Shown: positions 33,085 through 41,151 of the stretch, in pieces
Numbering within the stretch: position 1 is the first letter of the stretch
Layout: every line of letters begins with the position of its first letter
Origin: SIG701 sp045544955
GTDB lineage: Bacteria; Bacillota; Clostridia; Oscillospirales; CAG-272
Direction of reading: 5' to 3'
Assembly (NCBI GenBank): GCA_045544955.1
Contig: JAZPZY010000041.1
Coordinates: 9,048-73,047, forward strand
Length of the DNA: 64,000 nucleotides
The notes under the pieces: model-generated
The model's input: only the letters and a program-made list of their open reading frames with translations
The model's database searches: none
What the model was told of the DNA's origin: nothing
Program-made: the position numbers and the translations under genes

Positions 33085-34545
33085 ATGCGTATTCTCTCTA
33101 TGTTTCTGGCGCTTCTGATGCTTTGCAGCATCGTTGCCTGCACGAAGACGCCCGACGATCCCGCAAAGACCGATCCCGCAGATCCCGCAGCCACTACGGC
33201 ACCGGCTGAAACGGAAGATCCGGCCCTCCAGGATAACCTTCCCGATGAGAAGTTCAACGGTGAAGAGATCGTGATCTGGGTTGGACACAACCAGTACAGC
33301 TCCAACTTTAACCCTGATCCCGAAAAAGAGGGCGACGTTATGTGCGATGCCACCAACGAGCGTAATGCTGCCGTGGAAGATCGCTTTGACGTAACGCTGA
33401 AATGGCTCTCCGGTGAAGAGGGTGAGGCAAACGGTACCCGTTACATGGCCATGCAGAACAGCATTCTGGCCGGCGACCGTATCGACCTTGTAAACCACGT
33501 TTCCACGTATCTTACGCCCCGTATGCTTGCCGGATGCTTTATCAACCTGGCAAACAACGAGATTATGGATATTGAGAAGGCATGGTATCACGATTACGTG
33601 ATCGACAGCCTGCGTATCAACGACCGTCTGTACGGTACGGCAAGCTGGTTTGATTTCAACACCATCGGCCGTTCCTCCATCGTGTTCTTCAATATCGAAA
33701 TGGCCGAGGAGCACGGCGTGGGCGATCTGTACCAGATGGTTTACGACGGCGAATGGACCTACGACAAGCTGATGGAGATCGGCGAGAAGGTGGGCTCCGA
33801 CGTGAACAACGACGGTACGTACAATGATGACGACGTTTACGGTATGGCAGGTGAGCAGGACAGCTGGTTCCAGCAGGTTTACACCACCGGTTATACCTTC
33901 GTGACCACCAACGAGGATGAAACGCTGACCGTTACTGAGATGGATGACCGTCTGATCAACGCGTTTGAAACGGTACATAAGATCTTTGACGCCAACTGGT
34001 ACAGCAGCTTCTACACCTACGGTCAGGAACGCCGCGACGCCACCATCATGTACGAGAACTTCAACAACAACAAGATCCTGTTCATTATGAAGACGCTGGG
34101 TTCCACCTCCAGCCAGATCCTCCGCGACGGCGGTAAGTTCGGTCTGCTGCCTACGCCTAAGTTCACCGAGGATCAGGAGTACGGTGCGGCCACTCTGCCG
34201 GCAATCACCTGTATGCCTGTAACCGTTGGCGACGTGCGTACCGCTTCCATCATTCTGGAAGCTATGGCGGCTACTACGTACAAGGTAATGCGTCCCGCTT
34301 ACTTTGACGTGGCTCTGTCCTACAAGTACGTAAACGACGCGACCTCCCGCGAGATGCTGGATATCGCTCTGGCTAACCTGTACTGCGACTTCGGTTACAT
34401 GTACATGGACTGCGGCTTCGGCCGTCAGATCCCCATGACGCTGACCCAGGCTTCCAATCTGGCATCCTGGATGGCAACGCACACGCCTTCCACCAACGCC
34501 GGTCTGGCTGCTCTTGTTGATCAGATCATGGCACTTCCGGAATAA
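33085..34545 (+). CDS. Substrate-binding lipoprotein, array member 3
   Basis: A 486-residue lipoprotein: MRILSMFLALLMLCSIVAC (Cys19), acidic Thr/Pro/Ala linker, bilobal binding domain. It shares long blocks with member 1 (FVTTNEDxTLTV, GKFGLLPTPKF, SYKYVNDATSREMLDIALANLYCD split by small changes) and has the calcium-type loop DVNNDGTYNDDD. The ribosome site is AAAGGA. It has its own promoter and a type-A/type-B hairpin pair downstream, so it is a single-gene unit. Ligand unknown; transporter absent nearby. Confidence 0.82.
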   Translation: MRILSMFLALLMLCSIVACTKTPDDPAKTDPADPAATTAPAETEDPALQDNLPDEKFNGEEIVIWVGHNQYSSNFNPDPEKEGDVMCDATNERNAAVEDRFDVTLKWLSGEEGEANGTRYMAMQNSILAGDRIDLVNHVSTYLTPRMLAGCFINLANNEIMDIEKAWYHDYVIDSLRINDRLYGTASWFDFNTIGRSSIVFFNIEMAEEHGVGDLYQMVYDGEWTYDKLMEIGEKVGSDVNNDGTYNDDDVYGMAGEQDSWFQQVYTTGYTFVTTNEDETLTVTEMDDRLINAFETVHKIFDANWYSSFYTYGQERRDATIMYENFNNNKILFIMKTLGSTSSQILRDGGKFGLLPTPKFTEDQEYGAATLPAITCMPVTVGDVRTASIILEAMAATTYKVMRPAYFDVALSYKYVNDATSREMLDIALANLYCDFGYMYMDCGFGRQIPMTLTQASNLASWMATHTPSTNAGLAALVDQIMALPE

Positions 34546-34560
34546 GACAAATGATGAACA

Positions 34561-34596
34561 GCGGGGAAACCCTTTTTGCAAAAAGGGTTTCCCCGC
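34561..34596. repeat. Type-A palindromic repeat
   Basis: A 36-bp perfect palindrome with arms GCGGGGAAACCC and centre TTTTTGCAAAAA, followed by the spacer CCCTTTCCCAAAAACCTTTA and the type-B terminator at 34631, i.e. the left half of the composite unit. Confidence 0.88.
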
Positions 34597-34630
34597 ACCC
34601 TTTCCCAAAAACCTTTAACCTGAATAACAA

Positions 34631-34670
34631 AAACCGTCCGTGCGCCAAATTGGTGTACGGACGGTTTTTT
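34631..34670 (+). terminator. Terminator of array member 3 (type-B hairpin)
   Basis: AAACCGTCCGTGCGCC/GGTGTACGGACGGTTT followed by TTT. It lies only 10 bases before the next promoter. Confidence 0.88.
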
Positions 34671-34679
34671 GAAAATGGC

Positions 34680-34728
34680 TTTACAACCGATGGGATTTCC
34701 TGTATAATGAACGTGTGAAAATTTCCAC
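34680..34728 (+). promoter_or_regulatory. Promoter of array member 4 with +1 dyad
   Basis: TTTACA (34680-34685), 17-bp spacer, TATAAT (34703-34708). GTGAAAATTTCCAC (34715-34728) begins 6 bases after the -10, the same distance as the dyad at 33016. Confidence 0.8.
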
Positions 34729-34746
34729 TGAAGAAAGGAAAAACAT

Positions 34747-36213
34747 ATGCGTATTTTATCTATGCTGCTGGCAGTGCTGATGCTTTTCAGCATCGCTGCC
34801 TGCACGAAAAATCCGGATCCCGCAGAAACTGCCGATCCTGCGGCAACCACCGCACCGGCAGAGACCGATCCGGTAGACGAACTCAAGGATAATCTGCCCG
34901 AGGAAACCTTTAACGGCGAGTCCATCGATATGTGGATGGGCTATAATCTGAACAGCGATTTCTTCAATCCCGCTGAGGAGTCCACGGACGTGATCGCCGA
35001 GGCCGCACACAAGCGGAACGAAGCGGTGACGGATCGCTTTGACGTAACCCTCAAATACATTACCGGCAACGATGGGGATGCCAACAACGGTGCCCGTCTT
35101 ACCGAAATGCAGGCAAGCATTCTTGCCGGCGACGAGTACGACATTGTGTATCATACCCTGGGCTATTTGTGCCCCCGCATGATCGCCGGCTGTTTTCTGA
35201 ATCTGAACAACAACGAGATCATGGATTTCTCCGATCCCTGGTGGCAGTCCTATATCATTGATACCCTGCGCGTGGGTGAGCGTATGTACGCTACCTCCGG
35301 CTGGTTTGATATGGGCTCCTTCGGCCGTTCCACCGTTATGTATTTCAGCTCCGAGATGGCAGAAAACTACCAGGTAGAGGATCTGTATCAGCTGGTGTAC
35401 GACGATAAGTGGACGTACGACAAGATGCTGGAGATCGCTGAATCCGTAGCCGACGACGCGGATAACGACGGCGCGTATACCGCCGCTGACCGCTACGGCA
35501 TCGCCGGTGTGCAGGACTGGTGGATCCGTCAGCTGTACACCACCGATTATTCCTGGGTGACAACCAACGAAAACGGTGAGATGGAGCTGACCGGCATGAA
35601 CGATACGCTCATTACGGTATTCGACTACGTGAGCGAGCTGATCAACAACGCCAACTACTACCGCAGCTTTTACACATACGGTGACGGCATCGGCTTTTCC
35701 AAGGAACGCCAGGCGGAAATGTATGAGATGTTCGGCAACGATCAGATTCTGTTCATTCTGAACAGCCTTGCTCTTACCAGCAAGGCGGAAATGCGTGACC
35801 ACGGTGCATACGGTATTCTGCCTACGCCTAAGTTCTTGGAAACGGATGAATACGGTGCGGCCGTATCCCCCAACGGATCCTGCATCCCGATCACCACTGC
35901 TGACGTGCGGATCACCTCCATCATTCTGACCGCACTGAACAAGGAATCCTACCGGACGGTCCGCCCGGCGTACATTGACACTGCACTGTCCTATAAGTAC
36001 GTGAACGATAAACAGTCCAAGGAAATGATCGACATCGCCCTTGCAAACCTTCGCTGCGATTTTGGTGATATCATGATGGACAACATCGGCCGTGAGATTC
36101 CCATGACGCTGGTGCGTACCACCAACCTGGCGTCCTGGATGGCTACCTATACGCCTACGGTGAACGCCAAGCTGGCGGCTCTGCAGGAGCAGTTCATGGC
36201 ACTGCCGGAATAA
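34747..36213 (+). CDS. Substrate-binding lipoprotein, array member 4
   Basis: A 488-residue lipoprotein: MRILSMLLAVLMLFSIAAC (Cys19), linker, then the binding domain with FNGESIDMWMGYNL near residue 55 and loop DADNDGAYTAAD near residue 238. It is a close paralogue of the next gene: both contain YYRSFYTYGDGIGF, AAVSPNGSCIPITT and ANLRCDFGDIMMDNIGRE. The two share Asp/Ala-rich loop changes not seen in other members, which marks a separate subclade. A GC-rich terminator hairpin follows at 36257. Confidence 0.82.
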   Translation: MRILSMLLAVLMLFSIAACTKNPDPAETADPAATTAPAETDPVDELKDNLPEETFNGESIDMWMGYNLNSDFFNPAEESTDVIAEAAHKRNEAVTDRFDVTLKYITGNDGDANNGARLTEMQASILAGDEYDIVYHTLGYLCPRMIAGCFLNLNNNEIMDFSDPWWQSYIIDTLRVGERMYATSGWFDMGSFGRSTVMYFSSEMAENYQVEDLYQLVYDDKWTYDKMLEIAESVADDADNDGAYTAADRYGIAGVQDWWIRQLYTTDYSWVTTNENGEMELTGMNDTLITVFDYVSELINNANYYRSFYTYGDGIGFSKERQAEMYEMFGNDQILFILNSLALTSKAEMRDHGAYGILPTPKFLETDEYGAAVSPNGSCIPITTADVRITSIILTALNKESYRTVRPAYIDTALSYKYVNDKQSKEMIDIALANLRCDFGDIMMDNIGREIPMTLVRTTNLASWMATYTPTVNAKLAALQEQFMALPE

Positions 36214-36256
36214 TAATCACGAGCGCAATGCTTGCACTTAAGACGCGGGCATTTGG

Positions 36257-36285
36257 GGCCGTCGCATTTTCATGCGGCGGCCTTT
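36257..36285 (+). terminator. Terminator of array member 4
   Basis: GGCCGTCGCAT/ATGCGGCGGCC, 11-bp stem with one mismatch and loop TTTC, followed by TTTCTG. Confidence 0.75.
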
Positions 36286-36346
36286 CTGCGTTATTTCCAA
36301 ATCGGACATTCTGTCCCCGGATACGTCCCGGCAAGTACGAATTTCA

Positions 36347-36375
36347 TTGACAAAATCACCTCTTTCTGATAGCAT
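36347..36375 (+). promoter_or_regulatory. Promoter of array member 5
   Basis: TTGACA (36347-36352), 17-bp spacer ending TGA, TAGCAT (36370-36375), an extended -10. It differs from the TTTACA/TATAAT type of the other array members. Confidence 0.75.
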
Positions 36376-36433
36376 CAAGGTGAGGTGTATAGCCGCACAA
36401 GAACACGAATATATACGGAAAGGATTTTGCTCT

Positions 36434-37915
36434 ATGAAACGAATTTTCTCTCTCCTTCTCGCGCTTCTCCTGCTGACACCTGCCCTTATTGCCTGCACAA
36501 AAGACGATACGTCCGATACGCCCGATCCCGCAGAAACTACGGCTACTACCGCCCCGGCGGAGACTCAGCCTCCGGAGGACGAGCTGAAGGATAATCTGCC
36601 TGAGGAAACCTTTAACGGCGAGTCTATCGATATGTGGATGGGCTACAATCTGCACAGCGAATACTTTAATCCCTCCGAGGAGGCTACGGATATTATTTCG
36701 GAAGCCGCGCACGCGCGGAACGGTGCGGTGCAGGAGCGCTTTGACGTGACGCTCAATTACATCACCGGCAACGACGGTGACGCCAACAACGCCGGTCGTC
36801 TGACGGAAATGGAAGCAAGCATTCTGGCCGGTGACGAGTACGACGTGGTGTACCATACCATCTCCTATCTTGCGCCCCGTATGATCGCAGGCTGCTTCAT
36901 CAATCTGAATACAAACGAGTTTTTTGATTTCTCCGAGCCCTGGTGGCAGAACTACATTATTGACACCGTGCGCGTGGACGAGCGCCTGTACGCTGTATCC
37001 GGCTGGTTTGACATGGGCTCCTTCACCCGTTCCTCGGTAATGTATTTCAGCTCCGAAATGGCAGAAGCCCATGGGGTGGAGGATCTGTATCAGTTGGTAT
37101 ACGATAACAAGTGGACGTACGACAAGATGCTGGAGATCGCGGAGTCCGTGGCAGATGACGTGGATAACGACGGCGCGTATACTGCCGCTGACCGCTACGG
37201 CATCGCCGGTGTGCAGGACTGGTGGTTCCGCCAGCTGTACACTACCGACTATTCCTGGGTTACCACCAATGAAAACGGCGTAATGGAACTGACCGGCATG
37301 AACGACACGCTGGTAACGGTATTTGATTACGTCAGCACGCTGATTAACGAGGCTCCCTATTACCGCAGCTTCTATACCTACGGAGACGGAATCGGCTTTA
37401 CGCAGGAACGCCAGGATGAGTTGTTCCAGATGTTTGGCAACAACCAGATCCTCTTCGTTCTGAACAGCATCGGTCTTACCAGTAAACCGGGAATGCGCGA
37501 TCACGGCGCATACGGTATTTTGCCTACGCCCAAATTCTTTGAAACGGATGAATACGGTGCCGCCGTGTCTCCTAACGGATCGTGCATTCCGATCACCACC
37601 GGAAATCTCAGAACTGCGTCCATCATTCTGACCGCACTGAACGTGGAATCGTACAAAACGGTCCGCCCTGCGTTTATTGACACGGCACTGGCATATAAAT
37701 TCGTAAACGATAAGCAGTCTAAAGAGATGGTCGACATCGCCCTTGCTAATCTGCGCTGCGATTTTGGTGATATCATGATGGATAACATTGGCCGCGAGAT
37801 CCCCTTGACGTTGGTGCGCACTACCAATTTGTCGTCCTGGATGGCAACCTATACGCCCATCACCAACGCCATGCTGAAATCTCTGCAGGCGCAGTTCCGG
37901 GCACTGCCCGAGTGA
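36434..37915 (+). CDS. Substrate-binding lipoprotein, array member 5
   Basis: A 493-residue lipoprotein with signal MKRIFSLLLALLLLTPALIAC (Cys21), a linker rich in Thr and Ala, and a domain very close to array member 4 throughout (same GESIDMWMGYNL, GIAGVQDWW and TALNVESYKTVRPAFIDTAL-type blocks). The loop is DVDNDGAYTAAD. The signal peptide and the promoter differ from member 4 although the mature domain is nearly the same, which suggests a duplication that captured a different upstream region. ATG 36434 follows AAAGGA at a longer spacing of about 8 bases; the open frame extends 54 codons upstream without protein character. Confidence 0.82.
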   Translation: MKRIFSLLLALLLLTPALIACTKDDTSDTPDPAETTATTAPAETQPPEDELKDNLPEETFNGESIDMWMGYNLHSEYFNPSEEATDIISEAAHARNGAVQERFDVTLNYITGNDGDANNAGRLTEMEASILAGDEYDVVYHTISYLAPRMIAGCFINLNTNEFFDFSEPWWQNYIIDTVRVDERLYAVSGWFDMGSFTRSSVMYFSSEMAEAHGVEDLYQLVYDNKWTYDKMLEIAESVADDVDNDGAYTAADRYGIAGVQDWWFRQLYTTDYSWVTTNENGVMELTGMNDTLVTVFDYVSTLINEAPYYRSFYTYGDGIGFTQERQDELFQMFGNNQILFVLNSIGLTSKPGMRDHGAYGILPTPKFFETDEYGAAVSPNGSCIPITTGNLRTASIILTALNVESYKTVRPAFIDTALAYKFVNDKQSKEMVDIALANLRCDFGDIMMDNIGREIPLTLVRTTNLSSWMATYTPITNAMLKSLQAQFRALPE

Positions 37916-37916
37916 C

Positions 37917-37965
37917 CGAGTTTGCCCGCAGGCAAACTCGACGAGGTTCGCCAAGGGCGAACTCG
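37917..37965. repeat. Two tandem GAGTTYGCC palindromes
   Basis: CGAGTTTGCC/GGCAAACTCG (37917-37940) followed by CGAGgTTCGCC/GGCGAACTCG (37942-37965), starting 2 bases after the stop of array member 5. A third half-copy (GACGAACTCGG) is at 38010. The gap 37916-38278 otherwise holds a type-A palindrome, a terminator and a promoter. Confidence 0.75.
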
Positions 37966-38032
37966 GAGCATTGCCTTCGGCAACCGACTTTTTCCGGTGT
38001 GAAGCTGAAGACGAACTCGGTGAATGGTGGGG

Positions 38033-38056
38033 AGGGGACTTTTGCAAAAGTCCCCT
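38033..38056. repeat. Type-A palindromic repeat
   Basis: A 24-bp palindrome with arms AGGGGACT and centre TTTGCAAA, followed by TGCCTCCTCAAAACCCCTTA and the type-B hairpin at 38095. It is preceded by ACTCGGTGAATGGTGG, exactly as at 39765. Confidence 0.8.
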
Positions 38057-38094
38057 TGCCTCCTCAAAACCCCTTAAACTGTATATACGAATCC

Positions 38095-38130
38095 TGTCTG
38101 CGTACCGCTCCGGTGTGCAGACGTTTTTTT
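38095..38130 (+). terminator. Terminator of array member 5 (type-B hairpin)
   Basis: GTCTGCGTACC/GGTGTGCAGAC with loop GCTCC, followed by GTTTTTTTT. Confidence 0.88.
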
Positions 38131-38153
38131 TATGGAAAAATTGGCAAATCCTA

Positions 38154-38182
38154 TTTACAAGCGGTCTGGTTTTGTGTATAAT
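38154..38182 (+). promoter_or_regulatory. Promoter of array member 6
   Basis: TTTACA (38154-38159), 17-bp spacer, TATAAT (38177-38182). The leader is nearly 100 bases long. Confidence 0.82.
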
Positions 38183-38278
38183 GAATACGGAAAGATCAAG
38201 AAAGAGCAGTTTTTTTGTGCAAAATGGAAGAATGTGCAAAAAGTACTGCAAATCCATGAAAAAGAAAGGATAATATGT

Positions 38279-39727
38279 ATGCGTATTCTCTCTATGTTTC
38301 TGGCAGTGCTGATGCTTATGAGCATCGTTGCCTGCACGAAGAATCCAAACCCCGCCGAAACCACGGACCCGGCCTCCACTACCGCACCGGCTGAGACGGA
38401 GGATCCGGCACTCAAGGATAATTTGCCGGACGAAAAATTTGACAACGAAGAAATTATTATCTGGCTCGGCCATAATCTGTACAACAACCAGTTCAATCCC
38501 GATCCGGATAAAGAAGGCGACGTGATGGGCGAAGCCACGAACAAGCGCAACGCCATGGTGGAAGATCGCTTTGGCGTGGTGCTCAAGTGGCTGTCCGGCG
38601 GGGAAGGCGTGCGCGGTATTGACCGCGGAAGAACGCTGCAGACGGACGTCCTTGCCGGTGACCGGATCGATATTGCTAACGGATCGTATATTAACGACAA
38701 AGTTATGTCAGGCTGCTTTTTGAATCTGGCGGATAATGAAATTCTCGATTTGGAAAAGCCCTGGCATCACCAGTATGTGAATGAAAATCTCCGCATCAAC
38801 GACCGGAAGTATCTCAACTGCAGCTGGTTTGATTTCAACTCTATCGGCCGGTCTTCCATTGTATTTTTTAACATGGACATGGCAGAGAACTACGACGTTG
38901 GCGATCTGTACCAGATGGTATACGACGGCACGTGGACCTACGACAAGATGATGGAGATCGGTGAAATGGTGGCCGAGGACGTGAACAACGATGGTTTGTA
39001 CGACGATAACGACCGTTACGGCATGGCTGGACGGCAGGACCACTGGTTCCAGCAGGTATACACCACCGGCTACACTTTTATCACAACCAATGACAGCGAT
39101 GAACTGGTCGTTTCAGGAATGGACGACCGCCTGATCAATGCTTTTGATACCGTACGCAAGATTTTTGCCTCCAACTGGTATCAGAGTTATTATACCTACG
39201 GAGAAACGGCCCGTCCCGGTACGGAACTGTACGAAGGATTTAACAGCGACCGTTTCCTGTTTTTGATGACGATCCTGAATACCACCTCCAGCCAGACGCT
39301 CCGCGACGGCGGTAAGTTCGGTCTGCTCCCCACGCCCAAGTTTACGAAAGATCAGGAGTACGGTGCGGCAACCCTGCCGGCAAACTCTGCCATTCCCGTG
39401 ACGACAGGCAACGAGAGAACCACGTCCATCATTTGGGAGGCAATGGCTGCCGAGGCATACAAGGTCATGCGTCCTGCCTATTTTGATATTGCTCTTTCCT
39501 ACAAGTACGTAAACGACGCCACATCCCGTGAAATGCTGGATATTGCCCTGTCCAACCTGTACTGCGATTTCGGCTATATGTTCATGGATTGCGGCATCGG
39601 CCGTCAGATCCCCATGACGCTGACCATGGCGTCCGGTAATCTTGCGTCCTGGATGGCAACGTATACGCCAAGCGCAAACGCCGGTCTGAAATCACTGGTA
39701 GACCAGATCATGGCACTGCCCGACTAA
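38279..39727 (+). CDS. Substrate-binding lipoprotein, array member 6
   Basis: A 482-residue lipoprotein: MRILSMFLAVLMLMSIVAC (Cys19), then linker and binding domain close to members 1 and 3 (NDRKYLNCSWFDFNSIGRSS, RDGGKFGLLPTPKFTKDQEY, SYKYVNDATSREMLDIA). The calcium-type loop is DVNNDGLYDDND. The first 90 residues of the mature domain differ (GIDRGRTLQTDVLAGDRIDI). AAAGGA precedes ATG 38279. It is monocistronic, with its own promoter and a composite repeat downstream. Confidence 0.82.
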   Translation: MRILSMFLAVLMLMSIVACTKNPNPAETTDPASTTAPAETEDPALKDNLPDEKFDNEEIIIWLGHNLYNNQFNPDPDKEGDVMGEATNKRNAMVEDRFGVVLKWLSGGEGVRGIDRGRTLQTDVLAGDRIDIANGSYINDKVMSGCFLNLADNEILDLEKPWHHQYVNENLRINDRKYLNCSWFDFNSIGRSSIVFFNMDMAENYDVGDLYQMVYDGTWTYDKMMEIGEMVAEDVNNDGLYDDNDRYGMAGRQDHWFQQVYTTGYTFITTNDSDELVVSGMDDRLINAFDTVRKIFASNWYQSYYTYGETARPGTELYEGFNSDRFLFLMTILNTTSSQTLRDGGKFGLLPTPKFTKDQEYGAATLPANSAIPVTTGNERTTSIIWEAMAAEAYKVMRPAYFDIALSYKYVNDATSREMLDIALSNLYCDFGYMFMDCGIGRQIPMTLTMASGNLASWMATYTPSANAGLKSLVDQIMALPD

Positions 39728-39753
39728 CCGAGTTCGCCGAGGGCGAACTCGGT
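39727..39753. repeat. GAGTTCGCC palindrome after array member 6
   Basis: ACCGAGTTCGCC/GGCGAACTCGGT with a 3-base loop, 12-bp perfect stem, overlapping the last base of the stop codon. Confidence 0.8.
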
Positions 39754-39764
39754 GAATGGTGGGA

Positions 39765-39788
39765 AGGGGACTTTTGCAAAAGTCCCCT
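39765..39788. repeat. Type-A palindromic repeat
   Basis: A 24-bp palindrome identical to that at 38033 (arms AGGGGACT, centre TTTGCAAA), followed by CCCACGCCCCTTCCTCAAAA and the terminator at 39831. Confidence 0.82.
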
Positions 39789-39830
39789 CCCCACGCCCCT
39801 TCCTCAAAATCTTAATACTGTCAAATGCGG

Positions 39831-39873
39831 ATACAGTCTGTGCGTGGAAAGCGCGCACGGGCTGTATTCTTTT
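39831..39873 (+). terminator. Terminator of array member 6 (type-B hairpin)
   Basis: ATACAGTCTGTGCG pairs with CGCGCACGGGCTGTAT (two mismatches), followed by TCTTTTTTC. Confidence 0.8.
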
Positions 39874-39956
39874 TTCGAAAAGAACCCTTTCTGTTGAAAT
39901 TTTTGCAAAAAGAGGCGGGGGAGGGGGATTGTGGGTAACTTTCCCCGGCCAATCCC

Positions 39957-39985
39957 TTGACAATTTTTCCGTTTCATTATATAAT
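39957..39985 (+). promoter_or_regulatory. Promoter of the NagA-like/NagB-like operon
   Basis: TTGACA (39957-39962), 17-bp spacer, TATAAT (39980-39985), 29 bases before the start codon. Confidence 0.88.
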
Positions 39986-40014
39986 TATATAACAGTAAAG
40001 ATGGAGGTGGAAAA

Positions 40015-41151
40015 ATGCTTGCCATTGTAAATGCAACGCTCGTAATGAAGGATCATCTGATCCCGAACGGAGCGATTCTTTGCGATAACGGTGTTATCGT
40101 TGATTTCGGTGAGAAAATTTCTATTCCGGCGGATGCGGAGATCCTGGATGCGAACGGACTGTTCGTAGGCCCCGGCTTTATTGATATACATACCCACGCT
40201 GCCGGTACCTATTGGTTCTATGAAAATCCCCTGGAGGCGGGAAAGATTTCCCTGTCCCACGGTGCTACCACCGTTTTGCCCGTAGTGTACTTCAGCATGA
40301 ATCAGAAGGATTTCATCAAAGGAATCTCGGATATTCAGGATGCGGTTGCCCGGGGCGATCTGCCCAACTTCGGCGGCTTCTACCTGGAGGGTCCGTATCT
40401 GAACCCCAAGTTTGGCGCGGACCGGGAGAACAACCCCTGGGACTGCCCCGTACGACCGGAGGATTACCTGCCTATCATCAAGCAGGCCGGAAGGGATGTC
40501 CGCGTGTGGGCTCTGGCTCCCGAGCGGGAAAATATCGAAAACTTCGTTATCGACTGCAAGAAGGAAAATCCCGACGCAGTGTTCACCGTTGCCCACTCCG
40601 AGGCAACCCCCGAGCAGATCGAGGCACTCATGCCCTACGGACTGAAGATCGGTACCCATCACACCAACGCTACCGGTACGCTGCAGAAGTATCCCGAATG
40701 CCGCACGCCCTGCGTGGACGAAACGGTCAACTACAACCGTGAGATCTACGCCGAGATCATCTGCGATTCCCGGGGTATTCACGTGGATCCGTACATGCAG
40801 CGTCTGATTCGCCGCATCAAGGGAGACGACCGGATCATTCTGATTTCCGACGCCTGCGTGTTCGGCGGCCCGATTCCGGAAGGATACGACGGCGTCACCG
40901 ACCTCTGCTTTGACTTTGCCGGAGAGATCGCCGGCTCCAAACTGACCATGGACGTAGCCTGCCGGAACTTCATGAAGCACACCGGTGCTTCCATCACCAA
41001 CGTGTTCCGGTACGCATCCTACAACCCGTCCCGTGCCGTGGGACTCACTGACCGGGGCGAGATCCGCAAGGGTGCTGTGGCCGACCTTGTTCTCTGTGAC
41101 CATTGGGTCAATGTAAATAAAGTAATTCTAAAAGGAGAAATAGTGCAATGA
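40015..41151 (+). CDS. N-acetylglucosamine-6-phosphate deacetylase-like amidohydrolase
   Basis: A 378-residue cytosolic metal hydrolase of the NagA group. GPGFIDIHTHAAG (H-x-H metal ligands, near residue 52), GGFYLEGPYLNP (metal Glu, near residue 124), FTVAHSEATPEQ (His, near residue 190), KIGTHHTNATGTL (His, near residue 212) and ILISDACVFGG (catalytic Asp, near residue 274) follow the NagA order. NagA removes acetyl from GlcNAc-6-phosphate; here the loops differ enough that another N-acyl or amidated sugar phosphate is possible. GGAGG precedes the ATG. It overlaps the NagB-like gene by 4 bases (ATGA). Confidence 0.85.
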   Translation: MLAIVNATLVMKDHLIPNGAILCDNGVIVDFGEKISIPADAEILDANGLFVGPGFIDIHTHAAGTYWFYENPLEAGKISLSHGATTVLPVVYFSMNQKDFIKGISDIQDAVARGDLPNFGGFYLEGPYLNPKFGADRENNPWDCPVRPEDYLPIIKQAGRDVRVWALAPERENIENFVIDCKKENPDAVFTVAHSEATPEQIEALMPYGLKIGTHHTNATGTLQKYPECRTPCVDETVNYNREIYAEIICDSRGIHVDPYMQRLIRRIKGDDRIILISDACVFGGPIPEGYDGVTDLCFDFAGEIAGSKLTMDVACRNFMKHTGASITNVFRYASYNPSRAVGLTDRGEIRKGAVADLVLCDHWVNVNKVILKGEIVQ

